The position numbers and the translations under genes are program-made. DNA of 64,000 nucleotides. Source: Psychroflexus tropicus DSM 15496. GTDB lineage: Bacteria; Bacteroidota; Bacteroidia; Flavobacteriales; Flavobacteriaceae. Under the pieces are notes generated by a model that saw only the letters and a program-made list of their open reading frames with translations, searched no databases and was not told the DNA's origin. The stretch covers positions 806,001 through 870,000 of the forward strand of contig NZ_KB905342.1 of the NCBI RefSeq assembly GCF_000378765.1, read 5' to 3'. Positions 8,439 through 17,370 of the stretch are shown piece by piece; position 1 is the first letter of the stretch; each line of letters begins with the position of its first letter.

Positions 8439-9970
8439 CCTTTAGAAACCTTTAGTTTCATCCCCGGTTGAAGCTGATTATTTTTTAAATCATTGAGTGA
8501 TTTAATATCTTCAATCGTGAGACCTGGAAATTTTCTGGATATGGTCCATAATGAATCTCCTGGTTTTACTCTATAGAAATCTACGTCTTGTGCAGTATTG
8601 GTCTTTGCGCTGCTCTTCGATTTCTTACGAGGTGAAGATTCCACTACAGCAGTAGCTTTTCTTGGATATACGGTTAAACGTTGACCTATTTTTAGGTTAT
8701 TACTTCTCAAATTGTTCCATCCTCTTAGCTGGCTTATCCTTACTCCAAATTTCTCAGCAATACGACCTAAGTAATCACCAGATTTCACGTAATAGTTGAT
8801 TTTGTCGGAAGCTTTATAATACTTAGGAAGAGGTTCTTCAGCATTTGCAATTTGATCTTCAGCGTAACCATAAATCTCATCTTCATTGGCTACAAATAGT
8901 CCTGATTTGGCATAAGGTAGTCTAATGTAATAGGACTTATCCTTTTCAAAAGGAATAATACCGAGTTTGTAACTAGGATTTAAAAACTCTAAAAGCTCTT
9001 TGTTGGTTTGTGTGACCTCAGCAATGTGATCTAACGTGATGAGCTGCTTTACTTTTATAGTGTCTGTACCGTAATAGGTCGACCTAGGTTGTTGAGGTTG
9101 AAAGTTATGTTCCTCGGCATATTCATATAGATATAACATAGCCTGGAAAGATGGAACATAACCTGCCGTTTCCCTTGGTAAATATCTTCTCAATTTCCAG
9201 TAGTTAGTCTCTCCTCCGCTTCGTCTTATCGCTTTAGAAACATTTCCAGGTCCAGAATTATAGGCCGCTAAAGCCAGATCCCAGTCATCAAACATAGTGT
9301 AAAGCGCTTTTAGATATTTTGCAGCCGCTTCAGTAGATGCCACCGGGTCCATACGCTCGTCTACATAGCTACTCACGTCCAAATCATACATTTTTCCAGT
9401 AGGATACATGAATTGCCATAACCCAGTAGCACCTACTCTGGATTTCGCTCTTGGGTTTAAGGCAGATTCAACTAGAGCTAGATATTTCATCTCCAAAGGA
9501 ATATCGTATTTGTCAAAAGTCGCTTCAAACATGGGAAAGTAAAATTTACTTAAGCCCATCAAACGTTCAGTGCCTTGTTTTTCACGTTTTAGGAAATAGC
9601 CGATGACGCTTTCTAAACTTTCGTTATACTCAATATTAAAAGGTGTCTTTGAGTTCAAAATAGCCAATCTTTCCTTGAGTAACTCCGTAGGAAGTTCTGT
9701 TACCACCCTTTCCGCGGATAAACTGTCTTTAATGACCGTTTCCATATGTTTGGAATACATCTGATCTGCAAGCTGAGTTCTCCATACCGAATCCAATTCC
9801 ATAGATCTTACATAATCCTCCAGGATCAATTCTAGGGAGTCACCCACAACTTTATGAAATTCAATCTTATTAGTGCTATGGTTTTGAGGTGTTTCAGCTG
9901 GGCTTTGTGCAGTTGAAATGCTAATGCAACCCATAAAAAGTAAGGTATAACAAAAAGAATTGAAAGTCAT
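8435..9970 (-). CDS. mltD: MltD-like membrane-bound lytic transglycosylase with two LysM domains
   Basis: A 511-aa peptidoglycan lyase that cleaves MurNAc-GlcNAc bonds with 1,6-anhydro product formation. A signal peptide covers residues 1-21; C15 in LFMGCISIS could be lipidated but the lipobox is poor. The SLT (GH23) domain at about 150-280 holds the catalytic E168 in VESALNPRAKSRVGATGLWQFM and the AYNSGPGNV motif. Two LysM repeats follow at about 392-435 and 464-508 (YYVKSGDYLGRIAEKFGV and FYRVKPGDSLWTISRKF). The architecture matches MltD. It stands alone and is convergent with the outer-membrane barrel gene. Confidence 0.92.
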   Translation of the reverse strand: MTFNSFCYTLLFMGCISISTAQSPAETPQNHSTNKIEFHKVVGDSLELILEDYVRSMELDSVWRTQLADQMYSKHMETVIKDSLSAERVVTELPTELLKERLAILNSKTPFNIEYNESLESVIGYFLKREKQGTERLMGLSKFYFPMFEATFDKYDIPLEMKYLALVESALNPRAKSRVGATGLWQFMYPTGKMYDLDVSSYVDERMDPVASTEAAAKYLKALYTMFDDWDLALAAYNSGPGNVSKAIRRSGGETNYWKLRRYLPRETAGYVPSFQAMLYLYEYAEEHNFQPQQPRSTYYGTDTIKVKQLITLDHIAEVTQTNKELLEFLNPSYKLGIIPFEKDKSYYIRLPYAKSGLFVANEDEIYGYAEDQIANAEEPLPKYYKASDKINYYVKSGDYLGRIAEKFGVRISQLRGWNNLRSNNLKIGQRLTVYPRKATAVVESSPRKKSKSSAKTNTAQDVDFYRVKPGDSLWTISRKFPGLTIEDIKSLNDLKNNQLQPGMKLKVSKG

Positions 9971-9992
9971 AAATTGAAAAATTTAGAGAATT

Positions 9993-10000
9993 CAAATGTA
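9993..10000 (-). promoter_or_regulatory. Promoter -7 box of the transglycosylase gene
   Basis: On the minus strand TACATTTG matches TAnnTTTG and lies 23 bases before the ATG at 9970. Confidence 0.5.
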
Positions 10001-10108
10001 CTTTGAAAAAGTGTAATTATAGATTAAAACTTAAATCCGCATTAAAATATTGTTCAATCTGAATGCTAATTCTGATAGGATTGTATTTTTAGCACAAATT
10101 TAAAATCT

Positions 10109-11152
10109 ATGGCTGAATTTCATACTCTTTCTGTTCAAAAGATCAATAGACAAACCGACAAAGCGGTCAATATCATTTTTAAGGTACCTTCTGAATTAGC
10201 TTCAGAATACAGCTTTAAAGCCGGACAATACTTAAGCTTAGAAACCAATATTAATGGTGAAGATGTGAGACGTTCCTATTCTATTTCATCACAAGAGGGT
10301 GAATCCTTAGGAATAGTCGTAAAGGCCATTCCTGATGGAAAATTTTCCAATTACGCCAACTCAGAATTGAAAGAAGGAGATGATCTCCAGGTACATCCTG
10401 CAGAAGGTAAATTCATTTTGCCTGAAAGTTTTGATAATAAAACCTTTGTAGCCTTTGCAGCTGGTAGTGGTATCACCCCAGTTATGTCGATGATAAGCAC
10501 TGTCCTTTCACAGTCAGATTCTGCTAAGTTTGTCTTAGCGTATGGAAATAAATCTCCGGAACAAACCATATTTCTACAGGAACTATTGAGTTTGCAGAAG
10601 GATTTTCCAGAGCGATTTTTTATTGAATTCATTTATTCTGAAACACAAGAAGACGATGCTAAGTTTGGAAGAATCGATAAAGGCACAGTCAATTATGTCA
10701 TCAAGAATAAATATGATGGTTTTGATTTTTCTGAATATTACATCTGTGGTCCCGAAGCTATGATAGATACCGTAAAGCAGACACTCAAGGATGCTGGTAT
10801 TGCTGAAGATAAGGTAAAGTATGAATTATTTTTTTCTAAGGAAGAAGGCGAAGTAGAAGCTTCTACAGATGGAAAAACCAAGCTTACAGTCATCGTTGAC
10901 GATGAAGAGTTTGAATTGTCTATGGATCAAAACGACGTGATCTTGGATGCGGTCCTAGCAGAAGATATTGATGCGCCTTATTCTTGCCAAGGCGGTATTT
11001 GCAGCTCCTGTGTTGCTAAAATTACAGAAGGAACTGCCGAAATGCGAAAGAATCAAATTCTTACCGATGATGAATTAGAAGAAGGCCTGGTCTTAACCTG
11101 CCAGGCACAACCAACGTCAGCTAAAGTGGTGGTGGATTACGATGATATCTAA
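10109..11152 (+). CDS. Ferredoxin--NADP reductase-type flavoprotein with C-terminal 2Fe-2S domain (PaaE-like)
   Basis: A 347-aa electron-transfer protein. Residues about 8-105 form the FAD-binding barrel with RRSYSISS (FAD phosphate motif RxYS). Residues 110-230 form the NAD(P) domain with AAGSGITPVMSM and YICGPEAMID. Residues about 258-347 are a plant-type ferredoxin domain with the cluster ligands in YSCQGGICSSC and LTCQAQ (C-x4-C-x2-C...C). This order is that of PaaE, the reductase of phenylacetyl-CoA monooxygenase, but no other paa gene is nearby, so a general reductase role is equally likely. Its stop overlaps the end of the convergent DUF2721 remnant by 4 bases. Confidence 0.88.
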   Translation: MAEFHTLSVQKINRQTDKAVNIIFKVPSELASEYSFKAGQYLSLETNINGEDVRRSYSISSQEGESLGIVVKAIPDGKFSNYANSELKEGDDLQVHPAEGKFILPESFDNKTFVAFAAGSGITPVMSMISTVLSQSDSAKFVLAYGNKSPEQTIFLQELLSLQKDFPERFFIEFIYSETQEDDAKFGRIDKGTVNYVIKNKYDGFDFSEYYICGPEAMIDTVKQTLKDAGIAEDKVKYELFFSKEEGEVEASTDGKTKLTVIVDDEEFELSMDQNDVILDAVLAEDIDAPYSCQGGICSSCVAKITEGTAEMRKNQILTDDELEEGLVLTCQAQPTSAKVVVDYDDI

Positions 11153-11541
11153 TCGTTTTCAATATTCTTCAGTTGAATATTCAGGGACTTAACACTGATT
11201 TGAATCTCGATAATAGATAATATTAGAGAGACCATTAATAAAACCAAAGACACTCCAAAAATAATGCTACCTAAGGTTTGCCAGGTTTCGTAAATCGCAA
11301 ACATACTTACCACACAAAGTAAGAGTGAAACGATACCGAAGAATCGCATGTTTTTAATTAAAGTCACTCTCTTTTTCAAATTAGAAATCTGTGCTTTAAT
11401 ATTGGTATCTGGCTCTTACTGGTACTTACGATGTAAATTCCTTATGAGTCCAGCAATGGTTAAAAACCGGTTAGTATAGGCCAATAATAACAGTGATATG
11501 GCGGGAAAAAGTAATGCAGGGGTAGTGAGTGATACCTCCAT
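11149..11541 (-). pseudogene. DUF2721-family membrane protein interrupted by one in-frame TAA
   Basis: From the ATG at 11541 the frame reads MEVSLTTPALLFPAISLLLL and on to RKYQ, then TAA at 11416-11418 (codon 42), then continues in the same frame as EPDTNIKAQISNLKKRVTL through two membrane segments to the stop at 11149. The total of 130 codons, the N-terminal SLTTPALLFPAISLL and the later FFGIVSLLLCVVSMFAIY with three hydrophobic segments match DUF2721. The lesion is a single codon, and CAA to TAA would explain it. The second half could still be made from the TTG at 11379. Either a recent inactivation or a base-call error. Confidence 0.8.
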
Positions 11542-11633
11542 AAATTTTAAATTTATAATGAATTACGGTGATGAGGATTCAATTTTTATCTTCATTCCTA
11601 TTGGTTGATGAACGAATTTGATCAGAATTAATC

Positions 11634-12110
11634 TTAATTCAAAATCGCTCTAAGTGCTACAGGTGAAAGGTATCTAAAATACCTGGCTTCTATCTCAAAG
11701 TTTTCATTTAAGAGGATAATTGCCGGTAAAGAAAAGGGCTGTTGTTCTCGAGAAGCCAAAAGCAAAGGAATCTGGTGCGTAGGTGTTCGCGTTTTGCCTA
11801 GTTGCTGGTTAAAAAAAGTTTTACCACCAAAACGTATAGTATCTTTTGTTTCCACATCCATTTTTACGGCGTAAAAGTTTTGATTGAGGAGTCTTATGAT
11901 TTCAGGATCTTCAAAAGCGGCTTGATCCATTTTTTTGCAATAGACACACCACTCAGCGTAAAAATCTATAAACACTTTTTTAGGTTGTTTCATAAGTGAA
12001 TCTTCCAACTGCTCAAAGCTCAACCACTTGACTTGGTTTTTTTCCTGAGCATAGGACTGTAATCCAAGTACTAAAAAAATACAGAAATATATGAAAGTCG
12101 ATTTTATCAT
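11634..12110 (-). CDS. Periplasmic thioredoxin-fold protein
   Basis: A 158-aa exported protein with a signal peptide at residues 1-21 and a thioredoxin-like domain. The redox motif is AEWCVYCKKMDQAAF (C-x2-C), followed by DPEIIRLLNQNFYAVKMDVE, a pattern of the DsbD-gamma/DUF255-like thioredoxins. The later cis-Pro segment reads FSLPAIILLNEN. A role in thiol reduction outside the cytoplasm is expected from the family; the partner is unknown. It lies downstream of the TonB receptor gene on the same strand, separated by 86 bases that contain a hairpin. Confidence 0.85.
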   Translation of the reverse strand: MIKSTFIYFCIFLVLGLQSYAQEKNQVKWLSFEQLEDSLMKQPKKVFIDFYAEWCVYCKKMDQAAFEDPEIIRLLNQNFYAVKMDVETKDTIRFGGKTFFNQQLGKTRTPTHQIPLLLASREQQPFSLPAIILLNENFEIEARYFRYLSPVALRAILN

Positions 12111-12117
12111 AAATAAA

Positions 12118-12180
12118 AGCCGAAGGTCGTAATGGTTTATGGATTTTGAATTAGGCTTTACTAAGATACAATCTTCGGCT
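12118..12180 (-). terminator. Long-loop hairpin between TonB receptor and thioredoxin genes
   Basis: AGCCGAAG at 12118-12125 and CTTCGGCT at 12173-12180 are exact inverted repeats 47 bases apart, between the end of the receptor gene and the start of the thioredoxin gene. Terminator or mRNA-processing element; weak evidence. Confidence 0.3.
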
Positions 12181-12196
12181 AGCTTACTAAATTAGT

Positions 12197-14557
12197 TTAA
12201 TGAAATTTACCAAATTTGATACCGATAAAAAACGTTCTGGGCAGGTTAGGACCATAAACATAATCTGAATCTCGTCCTGCTCCCGTATCAAAATCATCTT
12301 GAAAACTGTTAAACATATTTCTTACTCCTCCAGATAGGGTTACCATGAAGTCATCATTAAAATCATAGTGGGTTTCGAGTTTAAGATTCAAGTCCAAAAA
12401 GGGATCAACATTATTTAATTGAAGAAAGCCTGTGTCGCTAATTACAAGAGGCACCACCATTTCCCCTGTATAGGTCCCAGTGAGATCAACATTAAATTTC
12501 TCGCTAGGCAACCAGGTAGCGTTAAGGTAGCCGTAAAGATCGGGAACGCGCACAAATTCATCAATGACAATATCAGACTCTCCTGGAGCACCTAGGCTTT
12601 CAAAAAGAACTTGAGGGTTCTCAAATTCTGTTTTTTGGAGTGTGCCTCCCAACTGAAATCTCCATTCTGGATTAGGAGAGACTCCAAATTCAAAATTTGT
12701 TCCAAAGACATTGGAGCTTTCTCCATTTCTCACTTCTTCTAGAATAGAACCATTAGGCAAGACTGCTCCGGTACTCACAATGGTGAACGGATCTTCCAGA
12801 GCCGTGTAGAATCCTTCAAGGAGAAAGTCGAGTTGAAGTAAATTTTGAGTTTTGGAATAATTGATAGATCCTGTAAAGGCGTTAGAAAATTCAGAATCAA
12901 GCTCATCAGATAAGATGACAAACTGCTGCTCACCACCCACACTCGAAATGTGCAAGTCTTCATTGAAGGCCTGCGGAGCTCTAAAACCCCGAGCGTAACC
13001 ACCACGTAGCCTTAATTCTTCTGTGAGTAAATAAGACAGTGTTAATCGGGGAGAAAGAGCGGTCTGACTTACGTCAACATTACGTCTGATGCCTCCGATG
13101 GTATAATCACCATCAACGGTTACATTGTCTAAACGTGAACCCACCAAAGCTGTAAACCGATCGGTTGGCTTCCATTCATACTGAGCGTAGGCACCTGCAG
13201 AATTTACACTTTGATCGATTAGTCTATTATAGCCAGGGATGTTATCTTCAGTGGTGGTAATATTGTATTCTGCTCCAGCAGTAAACACATCATTGTTTTT
13301 GAAATTTTTAGTGTATTGGGCTCCATTCACCCAGGCTAGATCCTGTGTGTTTCCAAAAGCATTATTAGCGACAATACTGTCTTGTCTGGTTCTTGCGCCA
13401 CCCAAACCGCCGTAGTAACTATCTCTGTTGGTGTAGGAAGCAGAGGTGTAAACTTGAAATTTGTTTGTAAAATCTTTGCTATTGATTTCGTAATCGAGTC
13501 CGCCGATAAAGGTATCGTGATCCAATTCTTCCGTGATATCGGTAAATTGCGGGGCGAGGTCAAGTCGATCACCTCCTCGTCTATATTCTCTTATCGCATT
13601 TAAATTTAAAGAAATTCTGCTACGTTCGTTGGGTTTAAAGAAAGCATTTCCACCCACAGTCGTATTCCTTAGTTCAACGATTTCTGTAAATCCATCATCG
13701 TTGGCATCATAGGATTCTCTATTTCTGTATGTTCCATAAATGGTGACACCAGACTTAAGATCATCGGCCACACTGGAAGTGTTGAAGGTCACGTTTCGAT
13801 CTAGAGCATCTCCATCAATGATAGCAAGATTACTACCTACCTCCCAGGTGTTGATAACGGGGTCTTTGGTAATGATATTGACTGTTCCTGCAATCGCATT
13901 GGATCCATAAAGTGCAGAACCTCCGCTTCTTACAACCTCTACACGATCTATAATGTTGGTTGGTATTTGTTCCAGACCATAAACGCCCAGGAGTGATGTA
14001 AATATTGGTCGGCTGTCGAGTAAAATTTGCGAGTAGGCGCCATCTAAACCGTTAAGGCGAACTTGAGTAAATCCACAATTTTGGCAGTTGGTTTCTATTC
14101 TTACGCCAGGCGAATAATTAAGCCCATCAGCAACGCTTAGCGACTGGGTGGCGTTCAATATCCTTGGTTTAATTGAAGAGACCACTACTGGCGTTGTTTT
14201 TCGTTCTACTCGGTTTCGGGTAGCGCTCACTACCACTTCATCGAGTCCGAGCGCATCTTCTACCAAAGTAAAATTAACTTCAAGACGTTCCCCTTCTTCT
14301 AAATTCACCTCCTTCTTTATGACACGAAAACCCTGCATTTTAGCGATAACTGTCTTAGCTCCTGGAGTCACTTCCAATTTAAATTTACCATCTAAATCTG
14401 CCGTTGTGCCTTCAGGACTATCCTCGATAAAAATAGAAGTAAAAGCCACAGGGCGCTCTGCTGTGGTAACAGTTCCATAAATAAAAGCCTTGTGATTCTG
14501 AGCAAAAGTAAATGTGTTTAAAGTCAGTAACAATAAGGATATATAAAATGATTTCAT
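12197..14557 (-). CDS. TonB-dependent receptor, probably for a metal or metal complex
   Basis: A 786-aa outer-membrane active transporter. A signal peptide (1-19) is followed by a carboxypeptidase-regulatory-like beta-sandwich (about 24-105), then a plug domain (about 115-230; DEVVVSATR resembles the TonB box region, then RVEVVRSGGSALYGSNAIAGTVNIIT), then the barrel ending in FFIGIKFGKFH. A Cys pair (NCQNCG) in the plug is typical of one Bacteroidota receptor subfamily. It is divergent from a DtxR/MntR regulator and ZIP transporter, and a repressor-like inverted repeat covers its -7 box, so uptake of Mn, Fe or Zn, or of a chelate or haem, is inferred. The substrate is not readable from the sequence. 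Confidence 0.9.
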   Translation of the reverse strand: MKSFYISLLLLTLNTFTFAQNHKAFIYGTVTTAERPVAFTSIFIEDSPEGTTADLDGKFKLEVTPGAKTVIAKMQGFRVIKKEVNLEEGERLEVNFTLVEDALGLDEVVVSATRNRVERKTTPVVVSSIKPRILNATQSLSVADGLNYSPGVRIETNCQNCGFTQVRLNGLDGAYSQILLDSRPIFTSLLGVYGLEQIPTNIIDRVEVVRSGGSALYGSNAIAGTVNIITKDPVINTWEVGSNLAIIDGDALDRNVTFNTSSVADDLKSGVTIYGTYRNRESYDANDDGFTEIVELRNTTVGGNAFFKPNERSRISLNLNAIREYRRGGDRLDLAPQFTDITEELDHDTFIGGLDYEINSKDFTNKFQVYTSASYTNRDSYYGGLGGARTRQDSIVANNAFGNTQDLAWVNGAQYTKNFKNNDVFTAGAEYNITTTEDNIPGYNRLIDQSVNSAGAYAQYEWKPTDRFTALVGSRLDNVTVDGDYTIGGIRRNVDVSQTALSPRLTLSYLLTEELRLRGGYARGFRAPQAFNEDLHISSVGGEQQFVILSDELDSEFSNAFTGSINYSKTQNLLQLDFLLEGFYTALEDPFTIVSTGAVLPNGSILEEVRNGESSNVFGTNFEFGVSPNPEWRFQLGGTLQKTEFENPQVLFESLGAPGESDIVIDEFVRVPDLYGYLNATWLPSEKFNVDLTGTYTGEMVVPLVISDTGFLQLNNVDPFLDLNLKLETHYDFNDDFMVTLSGGVRNMFNSFQDDFDTGAGRDSDYVYGPNLPRTFFIGIKFGKFH

Positions 14558-14572
14558 TTGATCTGAATATAA

Positions 14573-14611
14573 TTTTAGGCAAAACTAAAAATAATAATAT
14601 TCAAAACTAAA
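14573..14611 (-). promoter_or_regulatory. Operator-like inverted repeat over the receptor promoter, with a second half-site
   Basis: TTTTAGGCAAAACTAAAA (14573-14590) has 6-bp arms TTTTAG/CTAAAA. Read on the minus strand it contains TAGTTTTG, a perfect -7 box (14587-14580), placed 23 bases before the receptor ATG. CAAAACTAAA recurs 22 bp away at 14602-14611, about two helical turns. A metal-loaded DtxR/MntR protein bound here would block the receptor promoter. The link to the adjacent regulator is inferred from position and geometry. Confidence 0.55.
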
Positions 14612-14637
14612 TATTTTATAATTTTAAATAAAAAACT

Positions 14638-14645
14638 TACTTTTG
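14638..14645 (+). promoter_or_regulatory. Promoter -7 box of the regulator-ZIP operon
   Basis: TACTTTTG matches TAnnTTTG exactly and lies 19 bases before the ATG at 14665. Confidence 0.6.
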
Positions 14646-14664
14646 TTCAACTTAAAATACGATC

Positions 14665-15318
14665 ATGTTTTCCTTATCTGAAGAAAATTACCTCAAGGCG
14701 ATTTTTCACCTACAGAAACACACAACTGAAGGTGTAAGCACTAATGCTCTGGCCGAAGAATTGCAGACTAAAGCTTCTTCAGTGACCGATATGCTTAAGA
14801 AGTTATCGGATAAGGATTTAGTTATATATGTAAAATACCAGGGGGTTTACCTCTCTGAGTCTGGACGTCAAACTGCTTTACAAATCGTAAGAAAACACAG
14901 GTTATGGGAGGTGTTTTTGGTAGAAAAGCTTAACTTTTCCTGGGATGAAGTTCATGATGTAGCAGAAGAACTCGAACACATCAAGTCAGATAAGCTTATT
15001 TCAGAATTGGATAAATTCCTGGATTATCCCCAGCGAGATCCTCATGGAGATCCTATACCAGATGCAGAAGGAAATTTTCAAGTGTCCAACAAGACCTTAC
15101 TCTCTAATCTTAAGAAAGGAGAAACTGGAACCTTAGTCGGTGTGAAAGATACCTCATCAAAATTTTTGAAATACCTCGATAAGAATAATATCGCTTTAGG
15201 TGAAACGATTAAAGTTTTGGATAAAGAAGAGTTTGACGGCTCAATGCAAATTAAGGTGCGAGGGGAGAGACTTAATGTTTCGCCTTTAGTTACCGTAAAT
15301 ATTTATATAAAACCATAA
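14665..15318 (+). CDS. DtxR/MntR-family metal-dependent transcriptional regulator
   Basis: A 217-aa regulator. Residues 1-62 form the winged helix (YLKAIFHLQKH through the SVTDMLKKLSDKDLV recognition helix). Residues 64-140 form the dimerisation and metal-binding domain, with EVHDVAEELEHIKSD and PQRDPHGDPIP, the latter typical of the family. Residues about 150-217 form an FeoA/SH3-like domain as in IdeR and DtxR. Family members bind DNA when loaded with Fe(II) or Mn(II). It shares an operon with the ZIP transporter (one-base gap) and is divergent from a TonB receptor whose promoter carries an inverted repeat, so it most likely controls both sides. Fe versus Mn is undecided. Confidence 0.9.
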   Translation: MFSLSEENYLKAIFHLQKHTTEGVSTNALAEELQTKASSVTDMLKKLSDKDLVIYVKYQGVYLSESGRQTALQIVRKHRLWEVFLVEKLNFSWDEVHDVAEELEHIKSDKLISELDKFLDYPQRDPHGDPIPDAEGNFQVSNKTLLSNLKKGETGTLVGVKDTSSKFLKYLDKNNIALGETIKVLDKEEFDGSMQIKVRGERLNVSPLVTVNIYIKP

Positions 15319-15319
15319 T

Positions 15320-16141
15320 ATGGAAAATTTACTACGCTATTTCGAAGAACTCGATCCAGTAGTTGCAGCACTTCTTGCGACCACTTTCACCTGGTTGGTG
15401 ACGGGGCTAGGAGCTTCTTTGGTGTTTTTCTTTAAAACGATGAACAGAAAGCTTTTTGACACCATGCTAGGATTTACAGGTGGTGTAATGGTAGCAGCAA
15501 GCTTTTGGAGCTTATTGGCTCCTGGAATTGAAATGAGTGAAGGAGAAGGCTTTATAAAAGTAATTCCTGCAGTAGTTGGATTTTTATTGGGGGCGCTTTT
15601 CATTTTCGGGTTAGATAAGGTTTTACCTCACCTTCATATCAACTTTAAAGAAAGCCGAAAAGAGGGCGTAAAAACCAAGTGGCATAAATCAACATTGCTA
15701 ACTCTTGCTATTACGCTTCATAATATACCAGAGGGTCTGGCTGTTGGTGTTCTATTTGGAGGAGCCGCTGCTGGACTAGAAGGAGCAAGTATTGGCGGAG
15801 CTGTAGCCTTAGCGATTGGTATTGGTTTGCAAAATTTCCCTGAAGGCTTTGCCGTAGCTATGCCGCTAAGAGGTCTTGGTCTTTCACGCTGGAAGAGTTT
15901 TAATTACGGCCATTTATCGGCTATTGTGGAGCCTTTTGCCGCTGTGCTTGGTGCCTGGGCAGTGCTTACGTTCGAACCGATTTTGCCTTACGCCCTTTGC
16001 TTTGCCGCAGGGGCCATGATCTTTGTCGTGATCGAAGAGGTGGTGCCCGAGTCTCAGCAGGATCGTAACATCGATTTAGCCACTTTAGGCTTCATTGGAG
16101 GTTTTGTAGTCATGATGACTCTGGATGTTGGTCTGGGGTAA
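15320..16141 (+). CDS. ZIP-family divalent metal transporter
   Basis: A 273-aa inner-membrane importer with eight hydrophobic segments. The binuclear metal site is visible as HNIPEG (H134, N135, E138) in TM4 and QNFPEG (N172, E175) in TM5, the ZIP signature; the His of a typical HNxPEG in TM5 is replaced by Gln. A short His-containing cytoplasmic loop (HLHINFKESRKEG) precedes TM4. It follows the DtxR/MntR regulator by one base and is therefore presumably expressed under metal control. ZIP proteins carry Zn, Fe or Mn; context favours the metal sensed by the regulator. Confidence 0.92.
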   Translation: MENLLRYFEELDPVVAALLATTFTWLVTGLGASLVFFFKTMNRKLFDTMLGFTGGVMVAASFWSLLAPGIEMSEGEGFIKVIPAVVGFLLGALFIFGLDKVLPHLHINFKESRKEGVKTKWHKSTLLTLAITLHNIPEGLAVGVLFGGAAAGLEGASIGGAVALAIGIGLQNFPEGFAVAMPLRGLGLSRWKSFNYGHLSAIVEPFAAVLGAWAVLTFEPILPYALCFAAGAMIFVVIEEVVPESQQDRNIDLATLGFIGGFVVMMTLDVGLG

Positions 16142-16190
16142 TTTGATTTATTTCTACTACTTTTAGCCAAAATCAAAATCAATACTAATA

Positions 16191-16625
16191 GTGAAATCCT
16201 ACATCATCGCAATCGGCATGTCAATTTTATCTTTAAGCCTATCGGCTCAAACATCTGGAGACAAAGCAAATGCTTCATCAGAAAAGGCTAAGGTTCCTGA
16301 AATTATCACTAAACTTAAGGTCATGGAAATCTTGAAGATTGATGAATATCAACTTTCGTTCAAAGGTGTTTCGAGCGATGGCAGATGTCCAGAGAAAGTC
16401 ACCTGTGTCTGGCCAGGAGAGGCTAAGGTTATAATTGAAATTTTTGATGGAACAGAATCTAAATCAGAACTTATAACTATTCCGGCAATGGGTTTTCACA
16501 TGGAAATACTTTCAACCTCAGATCATGTAGTCTATTTGAAAAATTTGGCGCCCTATCCTGTAACTTCAAATGATGATATCAGGGCTTATAAATTGTTGCT
16601 CAAAATTCAGCCTAAAAATCTTTAG
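16191..16625 (+). CDS. Secreted protein of unknown function with a conserved Cys pair
   Basis: A 144-aa protein with a signal peptide (residues 1-19, SLSLSAQ) starting at GTG. The mature part is one small beta-rich domain. The motif SSDGRCPEKVTCVWPGEAKV, with two Cys seven residues apart and a C-terminal YKLLLKI strand, recurs in small exported Bacteroidota proteins, but I know no function for it. It is convergent with lspA and their stops overlap by four bases. Confidence 0.75.
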   Translation: MKSYIIAIGMSILSLSLSAQTSGDKANASSEKAKVPEIITKLKVMEILKIDEYQLSFKGVSSDGRCPEKVTCVWPGEAKVIIEIFDGTESKSELITIPAMGFHMEILSTSDHVVYLKNLAPYPVTSNDDIRAYKLLLKIQPKNL

Positions 16626-17224
16626 TCCTCTTTTTTTGGAAAGGCTTTTTTGTTAAAGACGACTAAGAGCCCAAAACCGGTACTGATGGCCGTGTCGGCC
16701 ACATTGAACACAGGTTCAAAAAACACGAAACGTTCTCCACCCCAAATCGGAATCCATTCTGGCAAAACATCATTGTAAAGAGGGAAATAGAGCATATCCA
16801 CTACCTTTCCTTTCAGTAATTCGCCATAAGGTTCTTCAGCGAAAAGAGTGGCTATGTTTCCTAAACTGGAATCGAAGATGACCCCGTAAAATACAGAATC
16901 AATGATGTTCCCAATAGCTCCCGCTAAAATTAAGGAGACTGAGATGATTAATATTTTAGGTGATTTCTTTTTAATACTATCCCACAGCCAGTAGCTAATT
17001 AAACCAATGGCAACAATTCTGAAGGAGGTCAATAAAATCTTTCCGTAAGATCCTGGTATCTTCGCGCCCCAGGCCATACCGTCGTTTTCTACAAAAAGAA
17101 TACGAAACCAACCCAGAACGTCCACTTCTTCACCGAGCATGAAATTGGTCTTGATATAGATTTTTGAAACCTGATCAATAATTAGTACCAGAAGTATAAG
17201 TAGAGAAGCTTTTTTTAAAGACAT
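16622..17224 (-). CDS. lspA: Lipoprotein signal peptidase LspA
   Basis: About 200 aa, inner-membrane aspartic protease that removes signal peptides from prolipoproteins. Four membrane segments are evident. The two catalytic aspartates sit in GAIGNIIDS and FNVADTAIS. FVENDGMAWG corresponds to the conserved NxGxAFG region. An in-frame ATG seven codons upstream (17245) exists, but the -7 box TATTTTTG covers 17250-17243, so the transcript begins inside that extension. The start at 17224 (MSLKKASLL) is therefore chosen. A periplasmic insertion between the two catalytic motifs is longer than in E. coli LspA, as is usual in Bacteroidota. Confidence 0.92.
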   Translation of the reverse strand: MSLKKASLLILLVLIIDQVSKIYIKTNFMLGEEVDVLGWFRILFVENDGMAWGAKIPGSYGKILLTSFRIVAIGLISYWLWDSIKKKSPKILIISVSLILAGAIGNIIDSVFYGVIFDSSLGNIATLFAEEPYGELLKGKVVDMLYFPLYNDVLPEWIPIWGGERFVFFEPVFNVADTAISTGFGLLVVFNKKAFPKKED

Positions 17225-17242
17225 AAGTTTAAATTGAAAGCA

Positions 17243-17250
17243 CAAAAATA
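17243..17250 (-). promoter_or_regulatory. Promoter -7 box of lspA; decides its start codon
   Basis: TATTTTTG on the minus strand matches TAnnTTTG. Transcription would begin near 17236, downstream of the alternative ATG at 17245. Confidence 0.55.
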
Positions 17251-17370
17251 GTTTTTTTATTGAATTGGGATTTCATTTCGATTGCTTTAACTGAAATGAT
17301 AGAAAAGTCAGTTTGTTCTTTTAATAAATACAGAAAGTAGCCTCTTGAGTTAAGCATCTTTATCTCTGAG

